Assembly: GCA_039029315.1 (NCBI GenBank)
Contig: JBCCGK010000076.1
Span: 1-62,073 of the forward strand
Length of the DNA: 62,073 nucleotides
Direction: 5' to 3'
Origin: JBCCCJ01 sp039029315
GTDB taxonomy: Bacteria > Bacteroidota > Bacteroidia > J057
A program made the position numbers and the translations under genes. Below, one piece after another: positions 8,918-18,743 of the stretch; position 1 is the first letter of the stretch, and every line of letters starts with the position of its first letter. The notes under the pieces are model-generated. The model saw only the letters and a list, made by a program, of their open reading frames with translations, was not told where the DNA came from and ran no database searches.

Positions 8918-11698
8918 CTAGTGTGCTTGCAACCAATTGTCACCAATTCCAACTTCGACTTCCATAGGTACCCCCATGTCCACCGCCTGTGTCATGTGTT
9001 CATAGACCAGTTGTTTCATGTCTTCAAGCTCGGATTTGTGAACATCAAACACCAATTCATCATGCACTTGGAGGATCATTCTAGAGCGAAACTTGCCCGC
9101 CTTTAGCGCTTTCTGAACCTTAAGCATGGCAATCTTGATGACATCGGCAGCTGTGCCCTGAATGGGAGAGTTGATGGCGTTTCGTTCTGCAAATCCGCGG
9201 GTGGTGGCATTTCGAGATTGGATATCAGGTAAATAGCGTCTTCGACCAAAATAGGTTTCGACATATCCTTTCTCCCTGGCAACTTCGACGCACTGGTCCA
9301 TATAAGCTTTGATGCCGCTGTATTCTGAGAAGTAAGCTTCGATGATCTGTTTGGATTCTGTCCGACTGATGCCCATGCGTTGACTTAATCCAAACGCTGA
9401 GATCCCATAGATAATCCCGAAGTTCACAGTTTTTGCTCCGGATCTTTGATCTGAGGTGACCTCTTCGGGCGCAACACCGAAGACACGAGCAGCTGTGGCA
9501 CGGTGAATGTCTTCTTTGTCCCGGAAGGCTTGCAACATATTCGTATCTCCACTCATGGCAGCCATGATACGAAGCTCAACTTGTGAGTAGTCAGCAGCCA
9601 TCAGGATATGATCTGCATCACGTGGAATAAATCCCTTGCGGACTTCTCGTCCATCTGCTGTGCGGATGGGGATATTCTGTAGGTTGGGATTGGTCGAGCT
9701 GAGGCGACCGGTGACGGCGATATGCTGCCCAAATGTGGTGTGAATGCGGCCGGTATTTGGATTAATCAGGGCAGGCAGGGCATCCACATAGGTAGACTTG
9801 AGTTTTTTGACCCCACGATAGGCCAGAATTTCTGCTGGAAGCTCATGGGAATAGGCGAGTTTGGTCAAGATGGACTCGTCTGTGACATACTGACCTGTTT
9901 TGGTCTTTTTTTGTTTGGCTCCCCGTCCTAATTCCAATTTGTCAAACATGATTTCGCCCAACTGACGGGGAGAATTGATGTTGAACTCCTGTCCTGCCAA
10001 TTCATAGATTTTTTTCTGCAAGACCTCCAACCTCTGTCCCAAATCTTCAGAATATTCCTCCAGTGCTTGTCTGTCCAGCGCGATTCCTTCATACTCCAAC
10101 TCAGCCAAAATGGGCATCAAAGGTTGCTCGATCTCCTCAAATATCTTATTCCCTTTTACATCGGGAGCCAATTTGTTGCGCAGTTTGAGCGTAACATCAG
10201 CATCTTCACAGGCATAATCCACCAAAGGTTCAGCCTCTACATCACGCATGGATTTTTGTTTCTTTCCCTTTTTTCCGATCAGGGTCTCTATGGAAATGGG
10301 TTCATAATTCAGATACTCCTTGGCAAGCGCATCCATGCCATGTTTGCCACCTGGCTGGATGACATAATGAGCGAGCATGGTATCGAACATCGGGCCACTC
10401 ACCTTGATATCATACTTGCGCAAGACAAGAATATCATACTTGAGATTCTGCCCAATCTTGGTGATCTTGTCTGAAGTAAGGACCTCTTTGAATTCTCCCA
10501 AAATTGCAACGACTTCCTCTTTGGGCTGATCGCCGGGAAAATGGATGAAGTAGGCTTCTCCTTCTTCAACAGAAAAGGAAATACCAACAATCTCGGCCAA
10601 TAGGGGATCGAGCCCTGTGGTTTCTGTATCAAAACAGACTTCGCCTTTTCCTTCAATTTTCTTGATCAGAGCAGCCCGATCTTCAGCAGTGGCCACCAAA
10701 TGATAGCTATGCTCAACATCAGCTACCGTTTTGGTTCCTGTATCGAATTGTATATCGAATTCTGCTTCTCCTACAGTATTGCCAAATAAATCCTTTTGCT
10801 GTTCAGGTTGGACGGGATTGAGTTTGGAGTTGAGAATGCGCTTGGTTGTGGTTTTGAATTCCAGTTCTCCCATCAAACTCATCAGGCCTTCCAGTTCACA
10901 ATGTCCGAGTTTCAGGCCTTCCGGACTCCACTCAATGGGTACATCCAGCATGATGGTCGCCAATTCTTTGGACAGAAGTCCTTGCTCTGCATGTTCAGCG
11001 ACCGAAGCCTTGATGCTTTTCTTGGAAATATTCTCTGCATTGGCAACGATATTTTCCACAGTGCCGAATTCCTTGATCAAGGATACGGCTGTTTTGTCTC
11101 CCACCTTCGGAATGCCTGGAATATTGTCAACAGAGTCTCCTTTTAGCCCCAAAAAGTCTATGATCTGATGGGGAGGAATGCCGAATTTTTCAACTACCTC
11201 GGGAGGCCCCAATACATCAAATCCGCCACCCCGAAAGCGGGGCTTGTACAGAAAGACATTGTCCTTCACCAATTGGGCATAATCTTTATCTGGAGTAACC
11301 ATATAGACCTCAAACTCTTCCTCATTGACCTGTGCGCTGACCGTTCCGATGATGTCGTCTGCCTCATATCCATCGAGGACCAAAACGGGGATTCCCAATA
11401 CTTTCAATAGCTTATAACTATAGGGAATGGCAACTTGCAAGCCTTCAGGCATCGCTTCTCTTTGTGCTTTGTAGGGTTCATACCGGATATGGCGAAAGGT
11501 CGGTGCACTGGTATCAAAAGCGACTGCCATATGTGTAGGATCTTCCTTATTGATGATCTCCAACAAGGTGTTGGTGAAGCCAAATAATGCGGAAGTATCC
11601 ATCCCCTGAGAGTTGATTCGGGGGTTTTTGATAAATGCAAAGTGTGCGCGATAGAGCAGTGCCATCGCATCGAGAAGAAAGAGCTTGTTTTTGGCCAT
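8918..11698 (-). CDS. polA: DNA polymerase I
   Basis: Replicative-repair polymerase with all three activities visible. The 5'-nuclease domain occupies roughly residues 1-270. The proofreading exonuclease is intact, with D357-T-E359 in CFDTETTGLD. The polymerase domain has motif A ADYSQVELRIMA, the O-helix RSGAKTVNFGIIYG and motif C QVHDELVFDV, with the catalytic Asp at 880. I chose the ATG at 11698 (926 residues) rather than an upstream GTG at 11722, because it places the N-terminus and catalytic residues within two positions of E. coli Pol I (D355, E357, D882). Its coding strand is convergent with the CoiA/GIY-YIG gene. Confidence 0.97.
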   Translation of the reverse strand: MAKNKLFLLDAMALLYRAHFAFIKNPRINSQGMDTSALFGFTNTLLEIINKEDPTHMAVAFDTSAPTFRHIRYEPYKAQREAMPEGLQVAIPYSYKLLKVLGIPVLVLDGYEADDIIGTVSAQVNEEEFEVYMVTPDKDYAQLVKDNVFLYKPRFRGGGFDVLGPPEVVEKFGIPPHQIIDFLGLKGDSVDNIPGIPKVGDKTAVSLIKEFGTVENIVANAENISKKSIKASVAEHAEQGLLSKELATIMLDVPIEWSPEGLKLGHCELEGLMSLMGELEFKTTTKRILNSKLNPVQPEQQKDLFGNTVGEAEFDIQFDTGTKTVADVEHSYHLVATAEDRAALIKKIEGKGEVCFDTETTGLDPLLAEIVGISFSVEEGEAYFIHFPGDQPKEEVVAILGEFKEVLTSDKITKIGQNLKYDILVLRKYDIKVSGPMFDTMLAHYVIQPGGKHGMDALAKEYLNYEPISIETLIGKKGKKQKSMRDVEAEPLVDYACEDADVTLKLRNKLAPDVKGNKIFEEIEQPLMPILAELEYEGIALDRQALEEYSEDLGQRLEVLQKKIYELAGQEFNINSPRQLGEIMFDKLELGRGAKQKKTKTGQYVTDESILTKLAYSHELPAEILAYRGVKKLKSTYVDALPALINPNTGRIHTTFGQHIAVTGRLSSTNPNLQNIPIRTADGREVRKGFIPRDADHILMAADYSQVELRIMAAMSGDTNMLQAFRDKEDIHRATAARVFGVAPEEVTSDQRSGAKTVNFGIIYGISAFGLSQRMGISRTESKQIIEAYFSEYSGIKAYMDQCVEVAREKGYVETYFGRRRYLPDIQSRNATTRGFAERNAINSPIQGTAADVIKIAMLKVQKALKAGKFRSRMILQVHDELVFDVHKSELEDMKQLVYEHMTQAVDMGVPMEVEVGIGDNWLQAH

Positions 11699-11951
11699 AT
11701 AAAAGGAGTTGAATTTGGACACTCAAGTTCGGAAAAAGAATTCACAATTGGCAATGTGTCAGTGTTGAGGAAATGGCAATTCAGGAAATAAGAAATAAGA
11801 GGGGAATGACTCTGCTGATTCCATACATGCCTCGACGATGGATAAATGAAAAGAAAGCCGAAGGAGTCAAGTTCAATCATTGGGATTGACTATGGGAATG
11901 ACTAATTTGGATCCTATGTATCTCTCTTCCCCCAACACCTTCGCGGAGCGA

Positions 11952-12929
11952 ATGAATCCTCATGCCATTGCTGTGCAGAATGCTACTCGATGGCTCCAGG
12001 ACGTCTTTTTTACGTGTCTGATCACCTGCCTGCTTGTTTCTTTTTCATACGCACAAAAACAGGTCGCTATCACCATAGATGACTTGCCCTTCACAGGAGC
12101 TGGCTCTCGTGTCAACTTGAAAGAAATCATTGACCTGAATGAAAAACTGTTAGAAACGGCAGAGAAAGAGCAGGTCCCCATCATTGGATTTGTCAATGAA
12201 AAAAGAGTTCTGATCGAAGGAGAAATGGAAGCTCGGACGAATATCCTCCGTTCCTGGTTGGCACATGGAGCCAGTTTGGGGAACCATACCTTCAGTCATC
12301 CTTCTTTTTTCAAAACACCCTTACAGGATTTTCAGAGAGAAGTGATCAAAGGAGAAGTGATTACCCAGATGTTGTTGGAAGGAGAAGGAGAGGAGATGCG
12401 TTATTTTCGCCATCCTTTTTTGAATACAGGTCCGACCCTGGAAGTCAAAGCTGCGTTCGAGCAATTCCTCTCAGATCATGGCTATGAAATTGCTCCAGTG
12501 ACCATAGAAAGTGCTGATTATGTATTTAACCTGATTTATTCCAGGGCCAAAGATCGTGGCGATACCGAAACCATGGCGTATGCTGCAGATCAGTACATCC
12601 TTCATACTGGAAAGATGATTGATTTTTTTGAGGAAGTTACGACTAAGACAATTGGACGGCCTATTCCCCAGATTTATCTCTGTCATGACAATGAACTCCA
12701 TGCAGATCATTTCATTCGATTGATTCATCTGTTTCAGGAAAAAGGCTATGAATTCATCAGTCTTGAAGAGGCAATGAAAGATGAGGTGTATCGAATGGAG
12801 GATGTCTATGTCGGGCGTATGGGTATATCCTGGCTACATCGTTGGAATAAAAAAAACTGGATGGAGTATTTTCGGCAAGAACCTGAACCAGCACAAAGAA
12901 TATTTGAGCTATACAAACAAAAGGATTGA
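11952..12929 (+). CDS. Secreted polysaccharide deacetylase
   Basis: A carbohydrate esterase family 4 (NodB-like) protein. The metal and catalytic motifs are VAITIDDLPFTG (Asp-Asp), GASLGNHTFSHPSF (His-x3-His) and YFRHPFLNTG. The chosen ATG gives 325 residues with a normal signal peptide ending near SFSYAQ; a TTG at 11880 would add 24 residues before it and seems unnecessary. The enzyme should remove acetyl groups from a glycan in the periplasm or outside. The next small gene begins 14 bases after its stop on the same strand. Confidence 0.85.
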   Translation: MNPHAIAVQNATRWLQDVFFTCLITCLLVSFSYAQKQVAITIDDLPFTGAGSRVNLKEIIDLNEKLLETAEKEQVPIIGFVNEKRVLIEGEMEARTNILRSWLAHGASLGNHTFSHPSFFKTPLQDFQREVIKGEVITQMLLEGEGEEMRYFRHPFLNTGPTLEVKAAFEQFLSDHGYEIAPVTIESADYVFNLIYSRAKDRGDTETMAYAADQYILHTGKMIDFFEEVTTKTIGRPIPQIYLCHDNELHADHFIRLIHLFQEKGYEFISLEEAMKDEVYRMEDVYVGRMGISWLHRWNKKNWMEYFRQEPEPAQRIFELYKQKD

Positions 12930-12943
12930 AACTCCATCCTGCG

Positions 12944-13222
12944 ATGCGACCACCCATTTGTGCCATTTGTGAGAAAGATTTTCGGGATACGCCCGGACAA
13001 GGAGGAATGGTGTCCTTCAAACTATCTGAGTCAGATCGTGAGAATAATCGACAATTTGAGAAGCGGGGATTTGTAGGACATCCGGCTGGGCAGGAGTGGT
13101 TTTGCGCAACACACTATCCTGTTGCACAGACATACCGACATCTGACCTATGCGGAAGCCATGCCGCTTATTCGCCAAAGAACCCGCTCCTGGTTTCATTC
13201 TTTCCTTCATCGCTTTTTCTGA
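12944..13222 (+). CDS. Small cysteine-containing protein of unknown function
   Basis: A 92-residue product without signal peptide. It begins MRPPICAICEKDF, has a Cys-x2-Cys pair at about residues 6 and 9 and a second Cys/His set in EWFCATHYPVAQ, so it may bind zinc. The end is basic and aromatic (RTRSWFHSFLHRFF). It follows the deacetylase by 14 bases and precedes the P450 gene by 24, all on the same strand, so they may share a transcript. I do not recognise a named family. Confidence 0.6.
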   Translation: MRPPICAICEKDFRDTPGQGGMVSFKLSESDRENNRQFEKRGFVGHPAGQEWFCATHYPVAQTYRHLTYAEAMPLIRQRTRSWFHSFLHRFF

Positions 13223-13246
13223 ATACTCTGTCTTTCATTCCCGAAT

Positions 13247-14599
13247 ATGAATCCATCCTCGATTTCTCCTTCCTCTGCCCCCATTGAATCTCCCAATTCC
13301 CACATCCCCGGTTCTCTGGGGATTCCATACATCGGACATACCTTCCACTTTTTTCGGGATGCGATAGGATTCATGAACAAAAAGCAACAAAAGTATGGAG
13401 ATGTGTTTCAAATCAGGATGCTGGGCAATCGCATCATCTGTCTGTGCGGAAGCACGGCCAACAAATTTGTACTGGTTGAGCAAGGAGCACATTTCGAAAG
13501 TCAGGAAGTCTGGGAAGATCCCCTCTCGGAACTCTTTCCCAATGGCTTGATGCTGATGGACGGGGAGCGCCATAAGTATCACAGAAGCATCTTGCGTGCA
13601 GCATTTACCAAAGATGCCTTGACAGGATATCTTGAGATCATGCCAACCGTGATTTTTGAGCATTTTGATCGATGGAAAGGACAATCAGCGCTTCATGCTT
13701 TTCCTGAAATGAAGCGATTGACTCTGCGATTGGCCGGGAGGGTATTCTTTGGGCTGGACTTTTCGGACCAACTATCAGGCATTAACCGATCGATCATTGA
13801 GTTGGTGAAGGCTGCCACTACCCTGCCAATCAACTTGCCTTTCACCCCGTATGGCAAGGGGATTAGAGGACGAAAGCGGTTGGAGGCGTATTTCAAGGAG
13901 ATCATTCATGAGAAACGAAACAGTGAAGGCAAGGATTTGTTCAGCCTGCTATTTCGGGTAAAAAATGAGGAAGGTGCCCAGCTAACGGAGCAGCAGATCA
14001 TCGATCATCTGATCTTCATTCTGATGGCTGCGCATGATACGACAGCCAGTAGTTTGAGTAGCTTATGTTATTTACTTGCCAAACATCCTGAATGGCAGGA
14101 AAGACTCAGGCTTGAATGTCAGGAGATGGATCTCCGCAAGCCATTTGACATGAAAGAGTTGCGGAAGCATAGCCTGATGGGCTTGGCGATCAATGAAACG
14201 CTGCGGCTGTACCCGCCATTGATCCTCATTCCGAGGAAGGCAACGAAGGATATGGTCTTTGATGGATACAAAATTCCCAAGGGCGCTTATATCAATCTCC
14301 TCATTCAGCATCATCACCGAAAGGCCGATGTCTGGGACAATCCACAGGAGTTTGATCCAGACAGATTTGTCCTACCTCGGAGAGAGGATGCCAAATGTCC
14401 ACATATGTATGCGCCATTTGGAGCTGGCGCACATCACTGCCTGGGATTCTCCTTTGCCGAACTCCAGATCCGTATGATCATGACGGAGATGCTACAGCGA
14501 TTTGAATGGGCTGTTCCCAAAGCTTATGAAGCAAAATATCAAGCGATTCCCTTACAGGAACCAAAAGATGGCTTGCCAATCAGCCTGAAAGAACGATGA
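13247..14599 (+). CDS. Cytochrome P450
   Basis: The 450-residue soluble P450 has the heme-binding loop FGAGAHHCLG with the axial cysteine at residue 398, the I-helix oxygen-activation motif AAHDTTAS and the K-helix ExxR in NETLRLYPP. The N-terminal IPGSLGIPYIGHTFHFFRD and the pattern around FPNGLMLMDGERHKYHR resemble CYP120/CYP26-like enzymes that hydroxylate retinoids or other hydrophobic molecules. The substrate is not readable. No ferredoxin or reductase gene is adjacent, so electrons must come from partners encoded elsewhere. Confidence 0.93.
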   Translation: MNPSSISPSSAPIESPNSHIPGSLGIPYIGHTFHFFRDAIGFMNKKQQKYGDVFQIRMLGNRIICLCGSTANKFVLVEQGAHFESQEVWEDPLSELFPNGLMLMDGERHKYHRSILRAAFTKDALTGYLEIMPTVIFEHFDRWKGQSALHAFPEMKRLTLRLAGRVFFGLDFSDQLSGINRSIIELVKAATTLPINLPFTPYGKGIRGRKRLEAYFKEIIHEKRNSEGKDLFSLLFRVKNEEGAQLTEQQIIDHLIFILMAAHDTTASSLSSLCYLLAKHPEWQERLRLECQEMDLRKPFDMKELRKHSLMGLAINETLRLYPPLILIPRKATKDMVFDGYKIPKGAYINLLIQHHHRKADVWDNPQEFDPDRFVLPRREDAKCPHMYAPFGAGAHHCLGFSFAELQIRMIMTEMLQRFEWAVPKAYEAKYQAIPLQEPKDGLPISLKER

Positions 14600-14645
14600 C
14601 AATCCCGTCAGCTGTCATGATATTTTCCCAAGCATACACTCTTTG

Positions 14646-14887
14646 ATTCCGAAATTCAATACCGTACACTTTTACAAGTATAGGCGAGTTGGCCCCCAAA
14701 ATTCGGCAGCGCACCAGACCATCCGATTGGCAGCGCACCAGACCATCCGATCGGTGAACTGGGGCGGAATTGGGGAGCTGGGCTTAGAATTTTGGTGGTT
14801 TTTGCGCAACTTTTTGCCATCAAAAAGTTGCAAGAAGCCCTAAGAATAATGGAAAAGAAAAAGTGTACGGTAGTGAATTCCGAAATT
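14646..14887 (+). repeat. Family B element, copy 2, with 11-base target duplication
   Basis: The element proper is 14657-14876. Its ends are inverted copies containing TACCGTACACTTTT (left) and AAAAGTGTACGGTA (right). It is bordered on both sides by the same 11 bases, ATTCCGAAATT (14646-14656 and 14877-14887), as expected for a target site duplication. Inside are two tandem 24-base units, GGCAGCGCACCAGACCATCC plus four bases, then a GC-rich stretch and a short hairpin of CAACTTTTTG type. It carries no gene. The insertion lies immediately downstream of the stop codon of the minus-strand gene at 14886-15551. Confidence 0.85.
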
Positions 14888-15551
14888 ATATTCCCTTTTT
14901 CAACCGGACATTCAATTCATTTTGCAATTCCCGGGTTTGAGTTTCGATCAGGGGAATTAATTCTTTTGGGAATTTGGCATCATAATAAGCCGGGAAACGA
15001 TCAGGAATGCCTGAGCTGATGATGGCATTGTAGATGGAAACATGTTTGAGGTAGCGGCCGATTAATTCCCGAAAGGCTTCTGTTGGTTCGACTATATGGA
15101 GGGCGTTCTCAATGATTGCGACAATTTCATTGTGCTTTTTGAGAATAATTTCGCGCTTGAGGGTTGCGCTGAGTGTGCCTTCCTGGGAATGTGGCTCATC
15201 AGGATTGTCGAACATTTTTTCGTAAGTGGTCTCAATTTGCTGAAATCTGACAGCGATGGGCCAATAAAAGGTAGACAACTTTTGTTGGAGCAGTGCAATC
15301 TGACGAGTACGTCTTTGGGTGAAAATGTCCCATACAGTCTTGCCCATGAATCCGATGACTGCAAGCAAGATTGGCAAAAACAATTGCCCCATATCATGTT
15401 GACCTTCTGGTATCTCTTCGATTTCTCCGCCCTCAGAAAGAGAACTGCTAGCCATATGGCTGATCCCTTTTTTGCTTGTTGTTTTTTGGGCTATCAGCCC
15501 TCCGCACAGGCATAACGCAATCAGGAGTGATAGGATTCGCTGTTTCATCAT
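14886..15551 (-). CDS. Membrane-anchored protein of unknown function
   Basis: The 221-residue product has a signal peptide (about 1-21, ending GGLIAQ), a 30-residue linker and a transmembrane segment at about 56-75 (FLPILLAVIGFMGKTVWDIF). A helical domain follows, beginning with the stretch ALLQQKLSTFYWPIAVRFQQ. That phrase recurs in bacterial membrane proteins of unknown role. The rest is helical, with conserved-looking FPKELIPLI near the end. It is monocistronic and divergent from the MscS gene. Its stop codon overlaps the target duplication of a family B element by two bases. Confidence 0.6.
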   Translation of the reverse strand: MMKQRILSLLIALCLCGGLIAQKTTSKKGISHMASSSLSEGGEIEEIPEGQHDMGQLFLPILLAVIGFMGKTVWDIFTQRRTRQIALLQQKLSTFYWPIAVRFQQIETTYEKMFDNPDEPHSQEGTLSATLKREIILKKHNEIVAIIENALHIVEPTEAFRELIGRYLKHVSIYNAIISSGIPDRFPAYYDAKFPKELIPLIETQTRELQNELNVRLKKGI

Positions 15552-15620
15552 GTTGGAGATTCTGTAGGCAAGTTACAATTTTTCCTTCACCAGAGTTTTC
15601 CCCAAGCAAAGAGAATTTGG

Positions 15621-15628
15621 TACTTTTG
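15621..15628 (+). promoter_or_regulatory. TAnnTTTG -7 box directly before the MscS gene
   Basis: TACTTTTG fits the Bacteroidota -7 consensus exactly. A TTTT lies 21 bases upstream, close to the TTTG -33 box. Only five bases separate the box from the ATG, so transcription would start at or next to the start codon and the mRNA would be almost leaderless. Confidence 0.5.
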
Positions 15629-15633
15629 AGGAG

Positions 15634-16806
15634 ATGGACCAAGTTGTGAACATACTCTCCTATGAATGGCTGTCATTCGGCAGTTTTTCACTATCCGTTC
15701 AACGGACCCTTTTGTTGATTGCCATTTGGGTGTTGGCCTGGCTGGTAATTCGCCTATTGAAACGGCAAGTTCGGCGCGGCAAATTGTTGGGCAGGATTCA
15801 ACTTAGCCCGGAGAGGAAAAAGGGAATTCTACGACTATTTCGATTGACTATTTATCCAGTTGCAGGATTGATTTCCCTTCAGCTATTGGGTTTGCCACTG
15901 GATGAGGTGATGAACTACACACTTTTTTCCAGAGCTGATGATCAGGATATTCGGATGATCAATCTCCTCAGTTTGGTCCTGACGATCATTTTGGCGAGAA
16001 TTGGATTGAATTATTTTCACAAATGGTTCGTGAATCTGGGCAAAACCAAGCGAATTCCCCTGGATCAAGGGAGAAGACTGGCGATTTATCAGATTGTCAA
16101 GTATTTCATCATTGTATTGGTGATGATGCTTTGTCTTACCATTTTGAAGGTCGATCTCAGCGTATTATGGGTAGGAACCACTGGTTTATTGGTTGTGATT
16201 GGGTTGGCATTGCAACAGACATTCAATGATTTTTTTAGTGGATTGTTGATTCTGTTTGATGGCACGCTGGAGGTAGGAGATACGATTTTTATCCAGAGCC
16301 TGGATCTGGAGGGGAAGGTCATGGAAATTCGTCTTCGGACCACCATCGTAGAGACCCTTGATTCCCAGAGTATCATTGTTCCCAATGGCAAGATCACCTC
16401 TACCAATGTGGTCAACTGGAGCTTCAATGATCAGGAAACCCGTTTCCGACTGGCCGTTGGGGTGGCCTATGGATCGAATGTACAACTGGTCAGAAAGATT
16501 CTCCGATCTTGCGCCAACTCCCATGGACTGGTGTTGAAAAGCCCTGAACCCAGAGTCCGATTCACCTCCTTTGGGGAATCTTCACTAGATTTTGAACTGT
16601 TATTTTGGACAGAAAGACCCCTCGCCTTTGAGGATATTCTGAGTGATTTGCGCTACAAAATTGAAGCGGAGTTTCGGCGCTATGATGTTCAAATCCCTTT
16701 CCCGCAGAGAGATATTCATATTCGAAGTGATTATAGGCATACGACCGTCTCTGATGCCCCTCCTGAGAATTCGCCAGAGCAATCCAAGGAAAAACAGGAA
16801 AAATAG
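15634..16806 (+). CDS. MscS-family mechanosensitive channel
   Basis: This 390-residue inner-membrane channel has five or so predicted transmembrane segments in residues 15-210. The pore-lining helix and following loop read GTTGLLVVIGLALQQTFNDF and FSGLLILFDGTLEVGDTIFI, the core MscS signature. The cytosolic beta domain contains GKVMEIRLRTTIVETLDSQS and IIVPNGKITS. The C-terminal alpha/beta domain and a charged tail close the protein. It should open under membrane tension after osmotic down-shock. The helicase gene starts 14 bases downstream on the same strand. Confidence 0.93.
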   Translation: MDQVVNILSYEWLSFGSFSLSVQRTLLLIAIWVLAWLVIRLLKRQVRRGKLLGRIQLSPERKKGILRLFRLTIYPVAGLISLQLLGLPLDEVMNYTLFSRADDQDIRMINLLSLVLTIILARIGLNYFHKWFVNLGKTKRIPLDQGRRLAIYQIVKYFIIVLVMMLCLTILKVDLSVLWVGTTGLLVVIGLALQQTFNDFFSGLLILFDGTLEVGDTIFIQSLDLEGKVMEIRLRTTIVETLDSQSIIVPNGKITSTNVVNWSFNDQETRFRLAVGVAYGSNVQLVRKILRSCANSHGLVLKSPEPRVRFTSFGESSLDFELLFWTERPLAFEDILSDLRYKIEAEFRRYDVQIPFPQRDIHIRSDYRHTTVSDAPPENSPEQSKEKQEK

Positions 16807-16820
16807 TTGACCTTTGTAGG

Positions 16821-18275
16821 ATGAATCGAGCTAGAGGATTTGACAGATATGAACTCCATCCGCGTGTGCTAGAGCGCTTGCCGAGCCTGGGGTTCCGAAG
16901 AGCCACAGAGGTTCAGCATCAGGTGATTCCGCTTTTTACCCAAAAGAAGAATCTGATTGTAGAGGCTCCCACAGGTACAGGAAAGACCGCGGCATATGGC
17001 CTCCCATTGATTTCCAGATTAGATTTTCGCAAGAGGTCTACCCAGGCCTTGGTTCTGGTTCCTTCAAGAGAACTCGCCTTACAGGTTTCTAAGGCCCTGC
17101 AGAGTTATTTTGATGGCGACCAACTGAAGGTGGGAGCTGTGTATGGCGGGGTAGGTTTGGCTGAGAGTTTTCAGGCCATGAAAGCCTCCCCACATATTCT
17201 GGTGGCCATTCCCGCACGCATTCGAGATGTAATGGCGCATTATGAGTGGGATTTTTTGTGGCGAGACATCAAGTTCCTGGTTGTTGATGAAGGAGACAAA
17301 CTTCTGGAGTCGGGCTTCCAGCGGGATTTCGATTACATTCGAGAAAATATTAGCGGGAGAGTTCAGGTGGGCTTTTTCTCGGCAACCATCTCAAGAGACG
17401 CAGAAAGCATGATGCGTGAGAGATTCAAAGCGCTTCGGACGGTGCGACTGAGTCCCAAACAGATGATGCGCAACATTCGTTTTTCCTACACCAGAGTCCG
17501 GGGAAAGCGAGAAGCATTCTTGATTGGCTTGTTGACAGCACAGGAAATCAACAAAGCATTGATATTCTGTGGTAGACGAGAAGACTTGTATGGGATAACA
17601 GGCTTGTTGCGAAATTGCGGATACAAAGCTGAGGCCTATTATGGCAATCAGGAACAACAGGAGCGATTGAATATCCTTCGGAGATTTCAGGAAGGACATA
17701 TTGACTATCTCGTTGCAACAGATCTGGCTGCAAGAGGACTGGACATCGATGCCTTGCCAGCGGTGATCAATTTGGCGATCCCGGAGATCTTCGACTATTA
17801 TCTTCATCGGGTGGGACGAACAGGACGTGCCGGAAACAAAGGCAAGGTCTTCAATCTCGTCGCGAGTGATAAAGAGCGTTTCTGGTTGACCAACCATCAC
17901 CAATTCATTGATTTGCCAGTCAAGCGTCTGCCGATAGAGGCGGCTGATATGTCACAGGTCAAAACCACTGAGGATGAGAAATGGATCAAATATCTCTTGT
18001 CCAGGGGCAAGCGTGACAAAATCCGAAAAGGAGATATTGTGGGATTTTTGATTCACAATGCTGAGTTGACAACCGATGACATCGGAACCATCACCATTTA
18101 CGACTCCTACAGCACCGTAGATCTCCCTCAACGGGCTTATACCCTGTTATCCTCTCGAGAAGATCCACTCAAGCTGAAAGGCAAGAGCTTGAAAATTCGA
18201 AAATATCAAATAGAAGATCAGGAGAAAAAGGCCAAGGCTGTTCGACAATTGAAGCAGGACCGGAAGAAAATGTAG
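16821..18275 (+). CDS. DEAD-box RNA helicase, DbpA-like
   Basis: The 484-residue helicase carries motif I APTGTGKT, Ia PSRELA, III SAT, V ARGLDID and VI HRVGRTGRAG. Motif II is D156-E-G-D159 rather than DEAD. After the two RecA domains, the segment KGDIVGFLIHNAELTTDDIG followed by TIYDSYSTVDLP matches the DbpA RNA-binding domain, which in E. coli targets 23S rRNA hairpin 92. A role in large-subunit assembly is therefore likely. The charged Lys-rich tail is usual. It probably shares a transcript with mscS. Confidence 0.92.
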   Translation: MNRARGFDRYELHPRVLERLPSLGFRRATEVQHQVIPLFTQKKNLIVEAPTGTGKTAAYGLPLISRLDFRKRSTQALVLVPSRELALQVSKALQSYFDGDQLKVGAVYGGVGLAESFQAMKASPHILVAIPARIRDVMAHYEWDFLWRDIKFLVVDEGDKLLESGFQRDFDYIRENISGRVQVGFFSATISRDAESMMRERFKALRTVRLSPKQMMRNIRFSYTRVRGKREAFLIGLLTAQEINKALIFCGRREDLYGITGLLRNCGYKAEAYYGNQEQQERLNILRRFQEGHIDYLVATDLAARGLDIDALPAVINLAIPEIFDYYLHRVGRTGRAGNKGKVFNLVASDKERFWLTNHHQFIDLPVKRLPIEAADMSQVKTTEDEKWIKYLLSRGKRDKIRKGDIVGFLIHNAELTTDDIGTITIYDSYSTVDLPQRAYTLLSSREDPLKLKGKSLKIRKYQIEDQEKKAKAVRQLKQDRKKM

Positions 18276-18308
18276 ATTAGTACGTCTTCAGTCGGAGGGA
18301 CGAGCTAA

Positions 18309-18453
18309 GAGACTGTTTGAATTTCATTCGATGTTTTTGTTATGCTCATTTTTTCTCCCTTCTTCCTTGCAAAACTCCTCATCGGATGGGCTGGTGCGAT
18401 GTGCTTCCATAAAGCATCAAAAAACTTCGCTTACACAGTACACAAACAGGCTC
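18309..18453. mobile_element. Family A-like element, divergent copy 2
   Basis: The ends GAGACTGTTTG and CAAACAGGCTC are inverted copies of the family A terminus with one mismatch, flanked by TAA and TCA. The interior differs strongly from the other copies and is about the same length (145 bases). It lies in a 468-base gap between the helicase and nitroreductase genes. The remainder of that gap holds nothing recognisable. Confidence 0.5.
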
Positions 18454-18743
18454 TCAGACAAACAACTATTGTTGCATTTCTGATGAATTCAGAGGAACGA
18501 ATACCCCTCAGCCCCTCGTTCTAGCATCCTCTCAATTGCCAGGTTATATGTATATTGAGACAAAAGCCATCAAAAAGGAGTCTTGCTAGGCGTGATACAT
18601 ATTCTGCTCAAGCAATTGACCCTCTTTCCCTGATAGGCAAGCAATGGACTGAGCGAACAGAGGCGGAAAAACAGAGGTGGAATGGAAGACAGTCCCTCAG
18701 CGATTACAGGAATTAGAAGAATACACATTTGCTCAAGGAATTT

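Noticed and set aside
14681..14760. Short tandem repeats considered as a CRISPR array
   Set aside because: The 24-base units are directly adjacent with no unique spacers, only two or three copies exist, and no cas gene is present.
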